From NCBI GenBank assembly GCA_050299335.1, contig JBNKVT010000030.1, forward strand, positions 1 through 64,000: a DNA stretch of 64,000 bases, given 5' to 3'. The notes under the pieces are model-generated. The model ran no database searches, had not been told where the DNA came from, and saw nothing but the letters and a program-made list of their open reading frames with translations. The stretch's first letter is position 1. Each line of letters begins with the position of its first letter. Source of the DNA: JBNKVT01 sp050299335 (GTDB taxonomy: Bacteria; Pseudomonadota; Alphaproteobacteria; Rhodobacterales; Rhodobacteraceae). This document shows positions 15,880 to 25,685 of this stretch, one piece after another. A program made the position numbers and the translations under genes.

Positions 15880-15999
15880 CTGACATACTCCACAATCGAA
15901 ACCCGATGAGGAAAAACTGTCACGAATACCCGTAAAATTCTACGCAAATGGTAACGTCTGGTTAATTTCAAGTCTTTGTAAAATTTGGTTAAATTTTAA

Positions 16000-16716
16000 C
16001 TAAATTGCCATCTGTCGTGTGAAATAGCGGTTGGGCGTGGTGCCGAATATCTCGCGGAACGCATGGATGAAGCCTGAGGTCGAGGCATAGCCCAGGGCAA
16101 AGCCCACTTCGGTGACGCTTTCGCCTTCTCCCAGCAATTCCAGCGCTTTATGCATCTTAAGGTTGCGTCGCCAACGTTCGAACGACGTGCCGGTTTCAGT
16201 CTGGAACAGTCGCGAGATTGTGCGGGCACCGGCCCCGATCTCGCGGGCAAGCTCCGGCAGGGTTCTTGTGTCGGAAAAGTCTGATACGACGAGCCGTCTG
16301 AGGCGGATCAGACGTCGGTCGGAGAGGCTTTCGGCGATCAGCGAGGCGGCAGGCGCGGTGCGGACCAGCAGGGGAATCAGTGCGGCCGCCTGCATGCGGG
16401 CCGGGTGATCTGGCTCGGAAGCGACGAAATCGATCAGCTGGCGCAGGAGCGGCGAGACGTGGAAGACGCCGGTCGCGCGGGTCTCGGGCAGGCCGTCGAA
16501 AAACACCGTCCGGAATTCGATCCGTTTCGCCGCCACGAACCGGTGCGCGCAATCCCGCGCGATCCAGACGCCGCGCTCCGGCGGCAACACCCATTCGCCG
16601 TCATCCACCGCGATGCGCATGACACCAGAATAGGCATAGAGCAACTGGTCGCGGTCATGGGTGTGCCAGTCGCGGGTGTCGTTGTCGAAAATCTCCGAAT
16701 GGGTCTCGATCCGCAT
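16000..16716 (-). CDS. AraC family transcriptional regulator
   Basis: The 238-residue protein has an N-terminal cupin-like sensor (WHTHDRDQLLYAYSGVMRI..WVLPPERGVWI, residues 17-60) and a C-terminal double helix-turn-helix (LPELAREIGAGARTISRLFQTETGTSFERW..VGFALGYASTSGFIHAFREIFGTTPNRY). This is the cupin-AraC architecture. Its start is about 100 bp from the start of the divergent metallo-hydrolase-like gene, which is therefore the likely target. The ligand is unknown. No strong ribosome-binding site precedes the ATG at 16716. Confidence 0.88.
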   Translation of the reverse strand: MRIETHSEIFDNDTRDWHTHDRDQLLYAYSGVMRIAVDDGEWVLPPERGVWIARDCAHRFVAAKRIEFRTVFFDGLPETRATGVFHVSPLLRQLIDFVASEPDHPARMQAAALIPLLVRTAPAASLIAESLSDRRLIRLRRLVVSDFSDTRTLPELAREIGAGARTISRLFQTETGTSFERWRRNLKMHKALELLGEGESVTEVGFALGYASTSGFIHAFREIFGTTPNRYFTRQMAI

Positions 16717-16817
16717 CTTTGGCCGAATTTCGATATTTTTCGTCGATTAGTCGAAAGATTGCCACAACAAACCGGCCTAAATCAAGCGCATCGCAACGCA
16801 AAGCAAGGATGCTGATC

Positions 16818-17747
16818 ATGACCAAACTTCTTTCCACCACCGCCGCCGCCCTGATCGCCGCCGGAACCGCCCAGTCCGGGACGCTCGGCAGTTTCACCTC
16901 TGACGTGAACGGCTTCGACACCCACACCTATTATTACGACGATGGCCAGGAGGTGACGGTCTTCGACACCCAGTTCGTCCCGGCGCTGACTGAAGCCATG
17001 CTCGACAAGATCGCGGCCGAGACCGAAAGCCCGGTGACACGGCTGGTCATCACCCACCCGAACCCCGACAAGTTCAACGGCATCGCGTTGATGCACGAGA
17101 TCGGCGCCACCTCGATTGCCTCGAAGGCCACCGCCGACGCCATTCCAGGCGTCGATGCCTACAAGCGCTATTACTGGGTCGAGATCGCCGGGGCCTTCAC
17201 CAACGACACCTACCCGTCGATCGAGCCGGTGATGGAGACCTTCTCTGGCGAGCACATCATCCAACTGGCCTCCGGCGAGACCATCACCCTGATCGAGCTC
17301 GCCCATAGCGGCGTTTCCACCACCCAGACCGTTGCCCGGATCGACGCCACCGGCGATCTGATTGTCGGTGACCTTGTTCACCACAAGGCCCATGCCTGGC
17401 TGGAGGGCGGCATCGCCGATGGGGCGACCCAGGTCGATCTCGACGCCTGGAAAGCCGCATTGGCCGAACTGCCCGCTCTTGGATCCACGGTCTATGGCGG
17501 ACGCGGCGAACAGGGTGTTCCGGTGGCCGAGGCTGTCGCTGCCGAAACCGCCTATCTCGACGGCATGGCCAAACTGGTGGACGTCTATATCGCCGGACTC
17601 GGCGACAAGACGGACGAGCTTGGCGGCGAAGCGGCAGGGGCGCATTACAGCGCCATCGAGGACGAAGCCGCGAAGGCTTTTCCCGACTATGCGTTGCCTT
17701 ACATGATCGGCTACGGCGTCTACGGCCTCGTCAACGCCCGCCGCTGA
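16818..17747 (+). CDS. Exported metallo-beta-lactamase-fold protein with an altered metal motif
   Basis: The 309-residue protein starts at the ATG at 16818, preceded by AAGGA, and has a signal peptide (MTKLLSTTAAALIAAGTAQS). The fold resembles metallo-beta-lactamases: FDTQFVPAL, then VTRLVITHPNPDKFNG, LAHSGVSTTQ and IVGDLVHHKAH in the expected order. The usual HxHxDH zinc motif is HPNPDK here, so the second His and the final His are missing while the first His, the Asp and later His/Asp positions remain. It may bind one metal, or none. It is divergent from the AraC regulator and followed by a GC-rich hairpin at 17761-17786. Confidence 0.65.
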   Translation: MTKLLSTTAAALIAAGTAQSGTLGSFTSDVNGFDTHTYYYDDGQEVTVFDTQFVPALTEAMLDKIAAETESPVTRLVITHPNPDKFNGIALMHEIGATSIASKATADAIPGVDAYKRYYWVEIAGAFTNDTYPSIEPVMETFSGEHIIQLASGETITLIELAHSGVSTTQTVARIDATGDLIVGDLVHHKAHAWLEGGIADGATQVDLDAWKAALAELPALGSTVYGGRGEQGVPVAEAVAAETAYLDGMAKLVDVYIAGLGDKTDELGGEAAGAHYSAIEDEAAKAFPDYALPYMIGYGVYGLVNARR

Positions 17748-17760
17748 GACTCGCCGGGGC

Positions 17761-17837
17761 GGCTGCCACCCCACCCGGTGGCAGCCGCATCCCGTTTTCA
17801 TTCAATGAAAACGGCCGAAATCTTCGAAAGATTTCGG
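17761..17837 (+). repeat. Three hairpins, tandem-hairpin family B copy 2
   Basis: The first hairpin (17761-17786, arms GGCTGCCACC/GGTGGCAGCC) is unique here and could act as a transcription stop for the preceding gene. The next two (17792-17814, CCGTTTTCATT arms; 17815-17837, CCGAAATCTT arms) repeat the pair at 1059-1103 with compensating base changes in both arms. Covariation of this kind suggests the paired structure is what is kept. Confidence 0.8.
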
Positions 17838-17895
17838 TTTCCTGCCGAAGCCATGCCTCCTCTACCCGTACGCCATACCATTTATGCCCTCGAAC

Positions 17896-17920
17896 GGTGG
17901 GTGAAATTACCCACCCTACG
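17896..17920. repeat. Palindrome of the GGTGGGTGAA family, copy 3
   Basis: GGTGGGTGAAATTACCCACC followed by CTACG. It is a near-perfect palindrome located 70-95 bp upstream of cobT, in the leader of that gene. Confidence 0.75.
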
Positions 17921-17992
17921 CCCGGATCGAGTCTCATGGCACAGCTCGCGAGCCCCTTGCCACCGACCCTTTCCGGTGCTTTATCCCTGCCC

Positions 17993-19843
17993 ATGAGCAA
18001 GCCAAGCGATAATCCGGCCGATCCGTTCAAGAAGGCCCTCGGCGAGGCGACCCGCGCCATGGCCGCCGACCCCGACTTGTCGGTGGCCTATTCCGTCGAT
18101 CCGCCCTCGCTGACCAACGACCTCGCCCGCCTGCCGCAGATCACCCGCCGCATGACCCGCGACGAAGTGCTGCTCGCCCGCGGCACCGCCGACGCCTATG
18201 CGCTCAACCGCCGCTTCCACAACGACAGCACCCATCGCCGCTACGCGCCCCAGGGGGAGTTGGCCTTGGCACTTTACAACGCCATGGAAACTGCCCGCTG
18301 CGAGGCGGTCGGCGCCCGCGCCATGCCCGGCACCGCCGGCAATATCGACGCCAAGCTCGCCGAAGAGGCCCGCCGCCTCGGCTATGCCAACATCACCGAC
18401 GCCGCCGACGCGCCCATCGCCGCCGCCGCCGGTTACCTCGTCCGCCACCTCGCCACCGGCCGCCCGCTGCCCCCCGGGGCCGACAACGTCATGAAGCTCT
18501 GGCGCGAGGCGCTGCAATCCGAGGCCGGCGAGACCCTCGAAAACCTCGACACCTGCCTCGCCGATCAGGAGGCCTTCGCCCGGCTCACCCGCCAGGTGAT
18601 CCGCGATCTCGGCTATGGCGACCAGCTGGGCGACGACCCCGGCGAGGAAGACCCCGACGAAACCGGCGAAGAAGCCGAGGAGATCGAGGATCAGGCGGAT
18701 CAGGAAGGCGGCGAGCAGGACGAGGATGACAGCGCCGAAACCTCCACCGAGCAGACCACCGAGGAAACCGACCAGCAGGTCGCCGAGGTCTCGCTCGACG
18801 AGGATGACGACGCCGAGCTCACCGAGGAGATGCGCGAACAGGAAGGCGAGGCCCCGCAGGAGGCCCCGCCCCCCGCGCCGTGGTCCGAGGCCGATCCCGA
18901 TTACCGGGTCTACTCAGCGAAATTCGACGAGGAAATCCGCGCCGAGGACCTTGCCGACCCGATCGAACTGGAACGCCTCCGCGCCTATCTCGACCAGCAG
19001 CTGGAGCCGCTGAAAGGCGCGGTCTCGCGGCTGGCCAACCGCCTGCAGCGCCGGTTGCAGGCGCAGCAGAACCGCTCCTGGGAATTTGATCTCGAGGAAG
19101 GCACCCTCGATGCCGGACGCCTCGCGCGCGTCGTCGCAAACCCCACCACACCGCTCAGCTTCAAGCAGGAGCAGGACACCGAGTTCCGCGACACCGTCGT
19201 CACCCTGCTTCTGGACAATTCCGGCTCCATGCGCGGACGGCCCATCTCCATCGCCGCCATCTGCGCCGATGTGCTGGCTCGCACGCTGGAACGCTGCCAG
19301 GTCAAATGCGAGATCCTCGGCTTCACCACCAAGGCCTGGAAGGGCGGCCAGGCGCGCGAGCTCTGGCTGCAGGAGGGCCGCGAGGCCAATCCGGGCCGTC
19401 TGAATGACCTCCGCCACATCATCTACAAATCCGCCGACGCGCCCTGGCGGCGGGCAAGGCCCAATCTCGGCCTGATGATGAAGGAAGGGATACTCAAGGA
19501 AAACATTGACGGCGAGGCGCTGGAATGGGCCCACCGCCGCATGACCGGCCGCCCTGAGGCGCGGCGCATCCTCATGGTCATCTCCGACGGCGCCCCGGTC
19601 GACGATTCGACCCTGTCGGTCAACCCCGCCTCCTATCTCGAACGCCACCTGATCCGCGTCATCGACATGATCGAGCGCCGCCGCCAGGTCGAACTGATCG
19701 CCATCGGCATCGGCCACGACGTCACTCGCTATTACCAGCGGGCCGTCACCATCACCGATGTCGAGCAACTGGCCGGTGCCATGACCGAACAACTCGCAGC
19801 GCTTTTCGAGACCGAAACCGGCCGCCGTCGACAGCGGGGATGA
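17993..19843 (+). CDS. cobT: Cobaltochelatase subunit CobT
   Basis: The 616-residue protein has an N-terminal domain (residues 1-200), a highly acidic Glu/Asp-rich linker (about 210-310) and a C-terminal von Willebrand A domain with the MIDAS motif LLLDNSGSMRG near 408 and ISDGAPVDDS near 530. CobT forms an AAA+ chaperone-like complex with CobS that drives cobalt insertion into hydrogenobyrinic diamide by CobN in aerobic cobalamin synthesis. cobS, often next to cobT, is not adjacent here. The ATG at 17993 has no clear ribosome-binding site, and an in-frame ATG at 17936 is an alternative. Confidence 0.93.
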   Translation: MSKPSDNPADPFKKALGEATRAMAADPDLSVAYSVDPPSLTNDLARLPQITRRMTRDEVLLARGTADAYALNRRFHNDSTHRRYAPQGELALALYNAMETARCEAVGARAMPGTAGNIDAKLAEEARRLGYANITDAADAPIAAAAGYLVRHLATGRPLPPGADNVMKLWREALQSEAGETLENLDTCLADQEAFARLTRQVIRDLGYGDQLGDDPGEEDPDETGEEAEEIEDQADQEGGEQDEDDSAETSTEQTTEETDQQVAEVSLDEDDDAELTEEMREQEGEAPQEAPPPAPWSEADPDYRVYSAKFDEEIRAEDLADPIELERLRAYLDQQLEPLKGAVSRLANRLQRRLQAQQNRSWEFDLEEGTLDAGRLARVVANPTTPLSFKQEQDTEFRDTVVTLLLDNSGSMRGRPISIAAICADVLARTLERCQVKCEILGFTTKAWKGGQARELWLQEGREANPGRLNDLRHIIYKSADAPWRRARPNLGLMMKEGILKENIDGEALEWAHRRMTGRPEARRILMVISDGAPVDDSTLSVNPASYLERHLIRVIDMIERRRQVELIAIGIGHDVTRYYQRAVTITDVEQLAGAMTEQLAALFETETGRRRQRG

Positions 19844-19881
19844 TTGAGAACGGCAGGTGAAAAACTGGGGGAGAAACCGTC

Positions 19882-20481
19882 CTACCAGTCGCCGCTCTCC
19901 AGATGCTTGTCGAGATAGCCCAACCGGTCCTGCCCCCAGAAAACATGCGAATCCACCACATAGGTCGGCGAGCCGAAGACATGACCGTTCAGCGCGTCAT
20001 TGGTGTTCTTCTCGTAGATCTCCACCGCGCTCAGCATGTCCTTGTCTGCCAGCCCCGCGTCGAACCCGTTCGCCTCCAGCAGCGCCCGGACCACATGATC
20101 CTCGGCGATATCCTTTTCCTCGGCCCAGCAGGCGGTCAGGAACCCGCGCACCAACCCGCCAAGGTCGCCGCCGCCTGCCATCTGCGCGGTAATCACCGCA
20201 CAGGAGGCCGGCACCGGATTAGTCGGCCAGTAGGAGGGATGCAGGTTGATCGGCCGGTCCTCGTGTTTCGAGATCCGCTGCAATTCCTGCAGCCGGTAGG
20301 ATTTCCGCGATTCGTGCCGTTCGGCAGGGCTTGGCGTGCCCTGCATCTTGAAGACCTTCATGATGTCGAAGGGCTTGTATTCGATATCCGCCCCGTGCTT
20401 GCCCGCGATCTGTTCCAGCTTGTCGCCCGCCAGATAGGTAAAGGGTGAAAGTACCGAGAAATAGTAGTCGATCCGCGCCAT
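19882..20481 (-). CDS. 2-hydroxychromene-2-carboxylate isomerase-like (DsbA-fold, kappa GST-like) protein
   Basis: The 199-residue thioredoxin-fold protein has the family's N-terminal FSVLSPFTYLA (the position of the glutathione-activating Ser), an alpha-helical insert, and the C-terminal GSPTYVVDSHVFWGQDRLGYLDKHL with the cis-Pro loop. HCCA isomerases use glutathione to isomerise an intermediate of naphthalene breakdown, but most relatives in non-degraders have unknown substrates. No aromatic-ring genes adjoin it, so I give only the family. It is divergent from prs. Confidence 0.85.
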   Translation of the reverse strand: MARIDYYFSVLSPFTYLAGDKLEQIAGKHGADIEYKPFDIMKVFKMQGTPSPAERHESRKSYRLQELQRISKHEDRPINLHPSYWPTNPVPASCAVITAQMAGGGDLGGLVRGFLTACWAEEKDIAEDHVVRALLEANGFDAGLADKDMLSAVEIYEKNTNDALNGHVFGSPTYVVDSHVFWGQDRLGYLDKHLESGDW

Positions 20482-20605
20482 GCAGGGCCTCCCTCATGCG
20501 TTATGGTGCCACAGGGCCGATCATCGCGGTTCACGAAACCTTTGCAAGGGCGAATGCGGATGCTATGGGGCTGGCAAGCGCCCCCCTGGAACGAGGCCCC
20601 GTCCC

Positions 20606-21610
20606 ATGAGCCAGCCGAAACTCATCTCCGGAAACTCCAACCGCCCACTCGCCGAGAAGATCGCCCGCCGCATGGGCTTTCACCGCGGCGAGCCGGTCAA
20701 ACTGTGTGAAGCCCGCGTCGAGCGGTTCAACGACCAGGAGATCTTCGTCGAGGTCTACGAGAACGTCCGCGGCGAGGACATGTTCATCATCCAGTCGACC
20801 TCGAACCCGGCCAATGACAACCTGATGGAACTGCTGATCATGACCGACGCCCTGCGCCGGTCGTCAGCGGCGCGCATCACCGCCGTCATTCCCTATTTCG
20901 GCTACGCCCGCCAGGACCGCCGCACCAAGGCCCGCACGCCGATTTCGGCCAAACTGGTGGCGAACCTCCTGACAAGGGCCGGGATCGAGCGCGTCCTGAC
21001 GCTCGATCTGCACGCCACCCAGATCCAGGGCTTCTTCGATATTCCGGTCGACAATCTCTATGCGGCCCCCGTGTTTGCCCTCGACGTCAAGTACCATTTC
21101 AAGGACCTGTCGAAGGTTACCGTTGTCTCACCTGATATCGGCGGTGTCGCCCGCGCCCGAGAGCTGGCCGAACGCATCGGCGCCGATCTCGCCATCGTCG
21201 ACAAGCGCCGCTCGGCCCCGGGCGAAGTGGCTTCGATGACGGTGATCGGCGATGTGAAGGACCGCAAATGCATTATTGTCGATGACCTGGTCGATACCGC
21301 CGGAACGCTTTGCAAGGCTGCTGAACTGATAAAGGAGATGGGTGCCAGCGAGGTCCATGCCTATATCACCCATGGGGTGATGTCCGGCCCGGCGGTCGAG
21401 CGTGTCAAGGCCTCAGCGCTGAAGACGCTGGTCATTACCGACTCGATCGAACCGACCCCGGCGGTCAAATCCTGCAAGAATATCCGTATCGTCCCGGTCG
21501 CCCCGATCCTCAGCCAGGCGATCCTGAACATCGCCAACGGCACCTCGGTCTCGTCGCTTTTCGACGACGATACGCTCGGCCCGATCTACGAGGGCTCCTA
21601 TCCGGCCTGA
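20606..21610 (+). CDS. prs: Ribose-phosphate pyrophosphokinase
   Basis: The 334-residue protein has the PRPP synthetase features: RFNDQEIFVEV near 35, the ATP-site YFGYARQDRR near 96, the metal-binding LDLHATQIQGFF near 130 and the PRPP loop CIIVDDLVDTAGTL near 220. It makes phosphoribosyl pyrophosphate from ribose 5-phosphate and ATP for nucleotide, His and Trp synthesis. The ATG at 20606 gives the normal N terminus; the in-frame extension upstream is not conserved in character. It is convergent with phoB. Confidence 0.95.
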   Translation: MSQPKLISGNSNRPLAEKIARRMGFHRGEPVKLCEARVERFNDQEIFVEVYENVRGEDMFIIQSTSNPANDNLMELLIMTDALRRSSAARITAVIPYFGYARQDRRTKARTPISAKLVANLLTRAGIERVLTLDLHATQIQGFFDIPVDNLYAAPVFALDVKYHFKDLSKVTVVSPDIGGVARARELAERIGADLAIVDKRRSAPGEVASMTVIGDVKDRKCIIVDDLVDTAGTLCKAAELIKEMGASEVHAYITHGVMSGPAVERVKASALKTLVITDSIEPTPAVKSCKNIRIVPVAPILSQAILNIANGTSVSSLFDDDTLGPIYEGSYPA

Positions 21611-21650
21611 TCCGGGTCCTGACCGGCGTGGCGCGTTCGGATGCCATTCC

Positions 21651-22352
21651 TTAGGCAGATCGGGTGCCGTAGGTCTCGTCCAGCGCGTAGCCCGAGGAAC
21701 GGACGGTGCGGATCGGGTCCTTCTCGCCGCGCTTGTTCAGCGCCTTTCTGAGGCGCCCGACATGGACGTCCACGGTACGGATCTCGACATAGACGTCGGT
21801 CCCCCAGACCCGGTCCAGGAGCTGTTCACGGGTGAAGACGCGGCCTGGGCGCTGCATCAGCGTATCCAGCAGACGAAACTCGGTCGGCCCGAGATAAACG
21901 TCACGGCCCGAGCGGCGGACGCGGCAGGTTTCGCGGTCGAGGGTGATATCGGCAAAGGTGGCGACATCCCCGGCAATGGTCGGACGGGTGCGACGCAGGA
22001 CCGCTTTCATCCGCGCCACCAGTTCCGACATCGAGAAGGGCTTGGTGACATAATCATCGGCGCCGAGTTCCAGACCGCGGATCCGATCCTCTTCCTCGCC
22101 GCGGGCCGTCAGCATGATGACCGGGATATCCCGGGTGGCGGTGCCCGAGCGCAGCTGGCGGCAGACCTCGATGCCGGAGGTGTTGGGCAGCATCCAGTCC
22201 AGCAGCACGATATCGGGGCGCTCCTCGTCCACCGCCATCAGCGCCTCGTCGCCGTCCATGCAGGTCGCCGTCTGGTAGCCTTCCTTGCCGAGATTGTAGG
22301 TGAGAAGCTGGCTGAGAGCCTCCTCATCCTCCACCACGAGTACTTTTGCCAT
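21651..22352 (-). CDS. phoB: Phosphate regulon response regulator PhoB
   Basis: The 233-residue protein has a receiver domain with the phosphoacceptor Asp in IVLLDWMLPNTSG (near 53) and Lys in VTKPFS, then an OmpR-type winged helix ending in EIRTVDVHVGRLRKAL..IRTVRSSGYAL. Phosphorylated by PhoR, it binds PHO boxes. It is the last gene of phoR-pstSCAB-phoU-phoB, 17 bp after phoU. The presence of the PhoR and Pst genes in the same cluster fixes the assignment. Confidence 0.95.
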   Translation of the reverse strand: MAKVLVVEDEEALSQLLTYNLGKEGYQTATCMDGDEALMAVDEERPDIVLLDWMLPNTSGIEVCRQLRSGTATRDIPVIMLTARGEEEDRIRGLELGADDYVTKPFSMSELVARMKAVLRRTRPTIAGDVATFADITLDRETCRVRRSGRDVYLGPTEFRLLDTLMQRPGRVFTREQLLDRVWGTDVYVEIRTVDVHVGRLRKALNKRGEKDPIRTVRSSGYALDETYGTRSA

Positions 22353-22369
22353 GTTCCGCTCTGCCTTCT

Positions 22370-23074
22370 TCAGCTGGTCTCGAGATCAAGACCGTGCGGC
22401 GCCCCTTTTGGCCGGTCGTCGCCGAGGGGTTCGCCTTCGACTATATAGTAGATCATTTCCGAGATATGCGTGGTGTGATCGCCAATCCTTTCGAGGTTCT
22501 TGGCGATGAACAACAATTGCGAGCCCAGTCCGATCGTGCGGTTATCTTCCATCATATATGTGACAACTTCACGAAAGATGGCATTATACATTTCGTCGAT
22601 TTCGATGTCTTTGTTCCAGACAGCAACGGCCTGTTCGGTATTCTTCGACGTATAGGCGTTCAGCACTGTCGAAAGCTGCCCCAAGGTTTTTTCGCCCATC
22701 GCCGCGATCGAATTGGTGATCCGGGACGGGCGCTTGCCTGAAAAGGTCAGGGCGCGCTTGGCGATGTTTTTTGCCAGATCGCCGATCCGTTCCAACGTCG
22801 AGGCGATCTTCAGGGCCGAGATCACCACGCGCAGGTCGTTGGCCATCGGCTGGCGCAGCGCGATGGTCGTGGTCGCAGCTTCTTCAACTTCGAATTCCAG
22901 CCCGTCAAGACGGACATCGAGGTCGATCACCTTCTCGGCCAGCGCCGCGTCGCCCATGCGCACGGCTTCCAGCGCCTTTGAGAGCTGCTCTTCGGCCAGC
23001 CCGCCCATTTCGGCGATCTTGGCCTGGATATGGATCAGGTCGTCGTCGAATTTCGATACGATATGGTCTGCCAT
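22370..23074 (-). CDS. phoU: Phosphate transport system regulator PhoU
   Basis: The 234-residue protein consists of two homologous three-helix bundles with the repeated motif (R)IGD..KNIAKR (LERIGDLAKNIAKR near 95 and LERIGDHTTHISEM near 200). PhoU keeps PhoR in its phosphatase state when phosphate is plentiful and links it to the Pst transporter. The ATG at 23074 gives MADHIVSKFDDDL, the usual start; longer in-frame sequence upstream belongs to the antisense-like extension over pstB. It follows pstB by 11 bp. Confidence 0.95.
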   Translation of the reverse strand: MADHIVSKFDDDLIHIQAKIAEMGGLAEEQLSKALEAVRMGDAALAEKVIDLDVRLDGLEFEVEEAATTTIALRQPMANDLRVVISALKIASTLERIGDLAKNIAKRALTFSGKRPSRITNSIAAMGEKTLGQLSTVLNAYTSKNTEQAVAVWNKDIEIDEMYNAIFREVVTYMMEDNRTIGLGSQLLFIAKNLERIGDHTTHISEMIYYIVEGEPLGDDRPKGAPHGLDLETS

Positions 23075-23085
23075 GTGCCCGTTCC

Positions 23086-23883
<798 letters not shown>

Positions 23884-23912
23884 TTCGGGTTCCTCGCGGC
23901 CTTGAAGCATGA

Positions 23913-25676
23913 TTACCACCGACGCTCGAAACGTTTACGCAGGAATACCGCCAGGGCGTTCATGATGACAAGGAAAGCCAGAAGGACGCAGATGGCGGCG
24001 GCGGTGCGCGCCTCGAAGGCGCGTTCGGGGAAGTCGGACCAGGAATAGACCTGGACGGGCAGGACCGAGGCCTTGTCGGTGATCCCGGTGGGGATATCGA
24101 CGATGAAGGCGACCATGCCGACCATGATGAGGGGTGCTGTCTCGCCAAGCGCCTGGGCCATACCGATGATGGTGCCGGTGAGGATGCCGGGCATCGCCAG
24201 CGGCAGGACATGGTGGGTCGTGGTCTGCAGTTTCGACGCGCCCAAACCGAGGGCTGCATCCCGGATCGAGGGCGGGACGGCCCGGATCGCCGCCCGCGAG
24301 GCGATGATGATCGTCGGCAGCGTCATCAGCGCCAGCACGATACCGCCCGCCAGCGGTGAGGAGCGGGGCACGCCGAAGACGGTGATGAACACCGCGAGCC
24401 CAAGGAGGCCGAAGATGATCGACGGCACGGCGGCGAGGTTGTTGATATTGACCTCGATGAAGTCGGTGAAGCGGTTCTTCGGCGCGAATTCCTCCAGATA
24501 GATCGCCGCCATCACCCCGATGGGAAAGGCCAGGCAGAAGGTGACCAGCATGGTCCAGAAACTGCCGACGGCCGCGCCCCAGATCCCGGCAAGCTCCGGC
24601 TCGCGGCTGTCCCCGGAGGTGAAGAAGCGCCAGTTGAACACCCGCTCGACAGCACCGGCCTTCTGCAGGGTCTCCAGCCAGACGATCTGGCGGTCGGTGA
24701 TCTTGCGCGAGGCTTCGGGGACGTGGTTGATATAGTAGCCCCAATCCTCTGGCGCCAGCTGTTCAGTGGCGGTCGTGGGCGGTACGATGACCTCGCCGCG
24801 CCCGCCGATGGCGCTGATCTCGGTCATCTTCACCCAGCCGTCGCCGACTTTGAGCAGCACCGAGGACGTGGTGTCGCTCAGGGGTTCCGTGCCGCCCTCG
24901 GTCGCGGCCCGGGCTTCCAGATCCTCTGCAATGGCGATCAGCCGGTCACGCTCGGTCGCCCGTGATGTGGCGTCGGCCCGCAGCGTGGCGCGCTCCTCCT
25001 CGGTGTCGGCGCGTTCGGCGCGGGCCAGCATGATCTCGTAGCCATTGTTCTGCAGCCGGGCTTGATTCCGCTGCCAGTCGGCCTGGTCGAGAAGGCTCAG
25101 TTTAACTTCAGCAAGGATATCGGCGAAGTCGTTGGAGGTATTCGAGATCGTCACCTCATCCTCACCCAGCACCGACAGGGTGCCACGATGCGGGCTGGCC
25201 TCCAACCGACCGAAGTCACCCTTGAAATAGAGATCGGCGATGTCGGATGCGAGGAATCGCTGCTCGACCTCCTGCCCGATCAGCCCCGGATCGGCAATGA
25301 CCCGCTGGCGCAGCTCGAAGGAGGCCCCGGCGCTGACAATATCGTAAAGCTCGCGGCGCGCGCTGCGCCCCGAGGCCGAGGGGAAGGTTTCCTTCAGCAC
25401 GTCCTTGGTCAGACCGTCATAGTTGGCCGCTCCCGGATCGGTGGCGTCGATCTCATCCGCCGACAGGGTCACTGGCAGGGTGATATATGTCTCCGTCAGC
25501 GCCCCGCCAGCCTTGCCGACCACCGACCAGAGCAGCGCCACCAGCGCCAGGGCAGCCAGCGCGATGGCGGCCATGCCGTAGGCGCGGAGCCGTATCTCGG
25601 CGCGTTTGCGGCGTTTCAGACGGCGGGTGGAGGCTTCGGAGCCGTGGACCGCGGAGAGATCGGACATCGTGACCAT
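23913..25676 (-). CDS. pstA: Phosphate ABC transporter permease PstA (long form)
   Basis: The 587-residue protein has a first membrane helix (about 30-52), a large extracytoplasmic region of about 300 residues (the DUF3333-type extension seen in alphaproteobacterial PstA) and a C-terminal permease core with the cytoplasmic loop EAA motif AALGLGASKLQTTTHHVLPLAMPGI. It forms the channel with PstC. The ATG at 25676 follows AGGAG with a 6-base gap. It is 9 bp after pstC. Confidence 0.93.
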   Translation of the reverse strand: MVTMSDLSAVHGSEASTRRLKRRKRAEIRLRAYGMAAIALAALALVALLWSVVGKAGGALTETYITLPVTLSADEIDATDPGAANYDGLTKDVLKETFPSASGRSARRELYDIVSAGASFELRQRVIADPGLIGQEVEQRFLASDIADLYFKGDFGRLEASPHRGTLSVLGEDEVTISNTSNDFADILAEVKLSLLDQADWQRNQARLQNNGYEIMLARAERADTEEERATLRADATSRATERDRLIAIAEDLEARAATEGGTEPLSDTTSSVLLKVGDGWVKMTEISAIGGRGEVIVPPTTATEQLAPEDWGYYINHVPEASRKITDRQIVWLETLQKAGAVERVFNWRFFTSGDSREPELAGIWGAAVGSFWTMLVTFCLAFPIGVMAAIYLEEFAPKNRFTDFIEVNINNLAAVPSIIFGLLGLAVFITVFGVPRSSPLAGGIVLALMTLPTIIIASRAAIRAVPPSIRDAALGLGASKLQTTTHHVLPLAMPGILTGTIIGMAQALGETAPLIMVGMVAFIVDIPTGITDKASVLPVQVYSWSDFPERAFEARTAAAICVLLAFLVIMNALAVFLRKRFERRW

Positions 25677-25685
25677 GGGGCGCTC

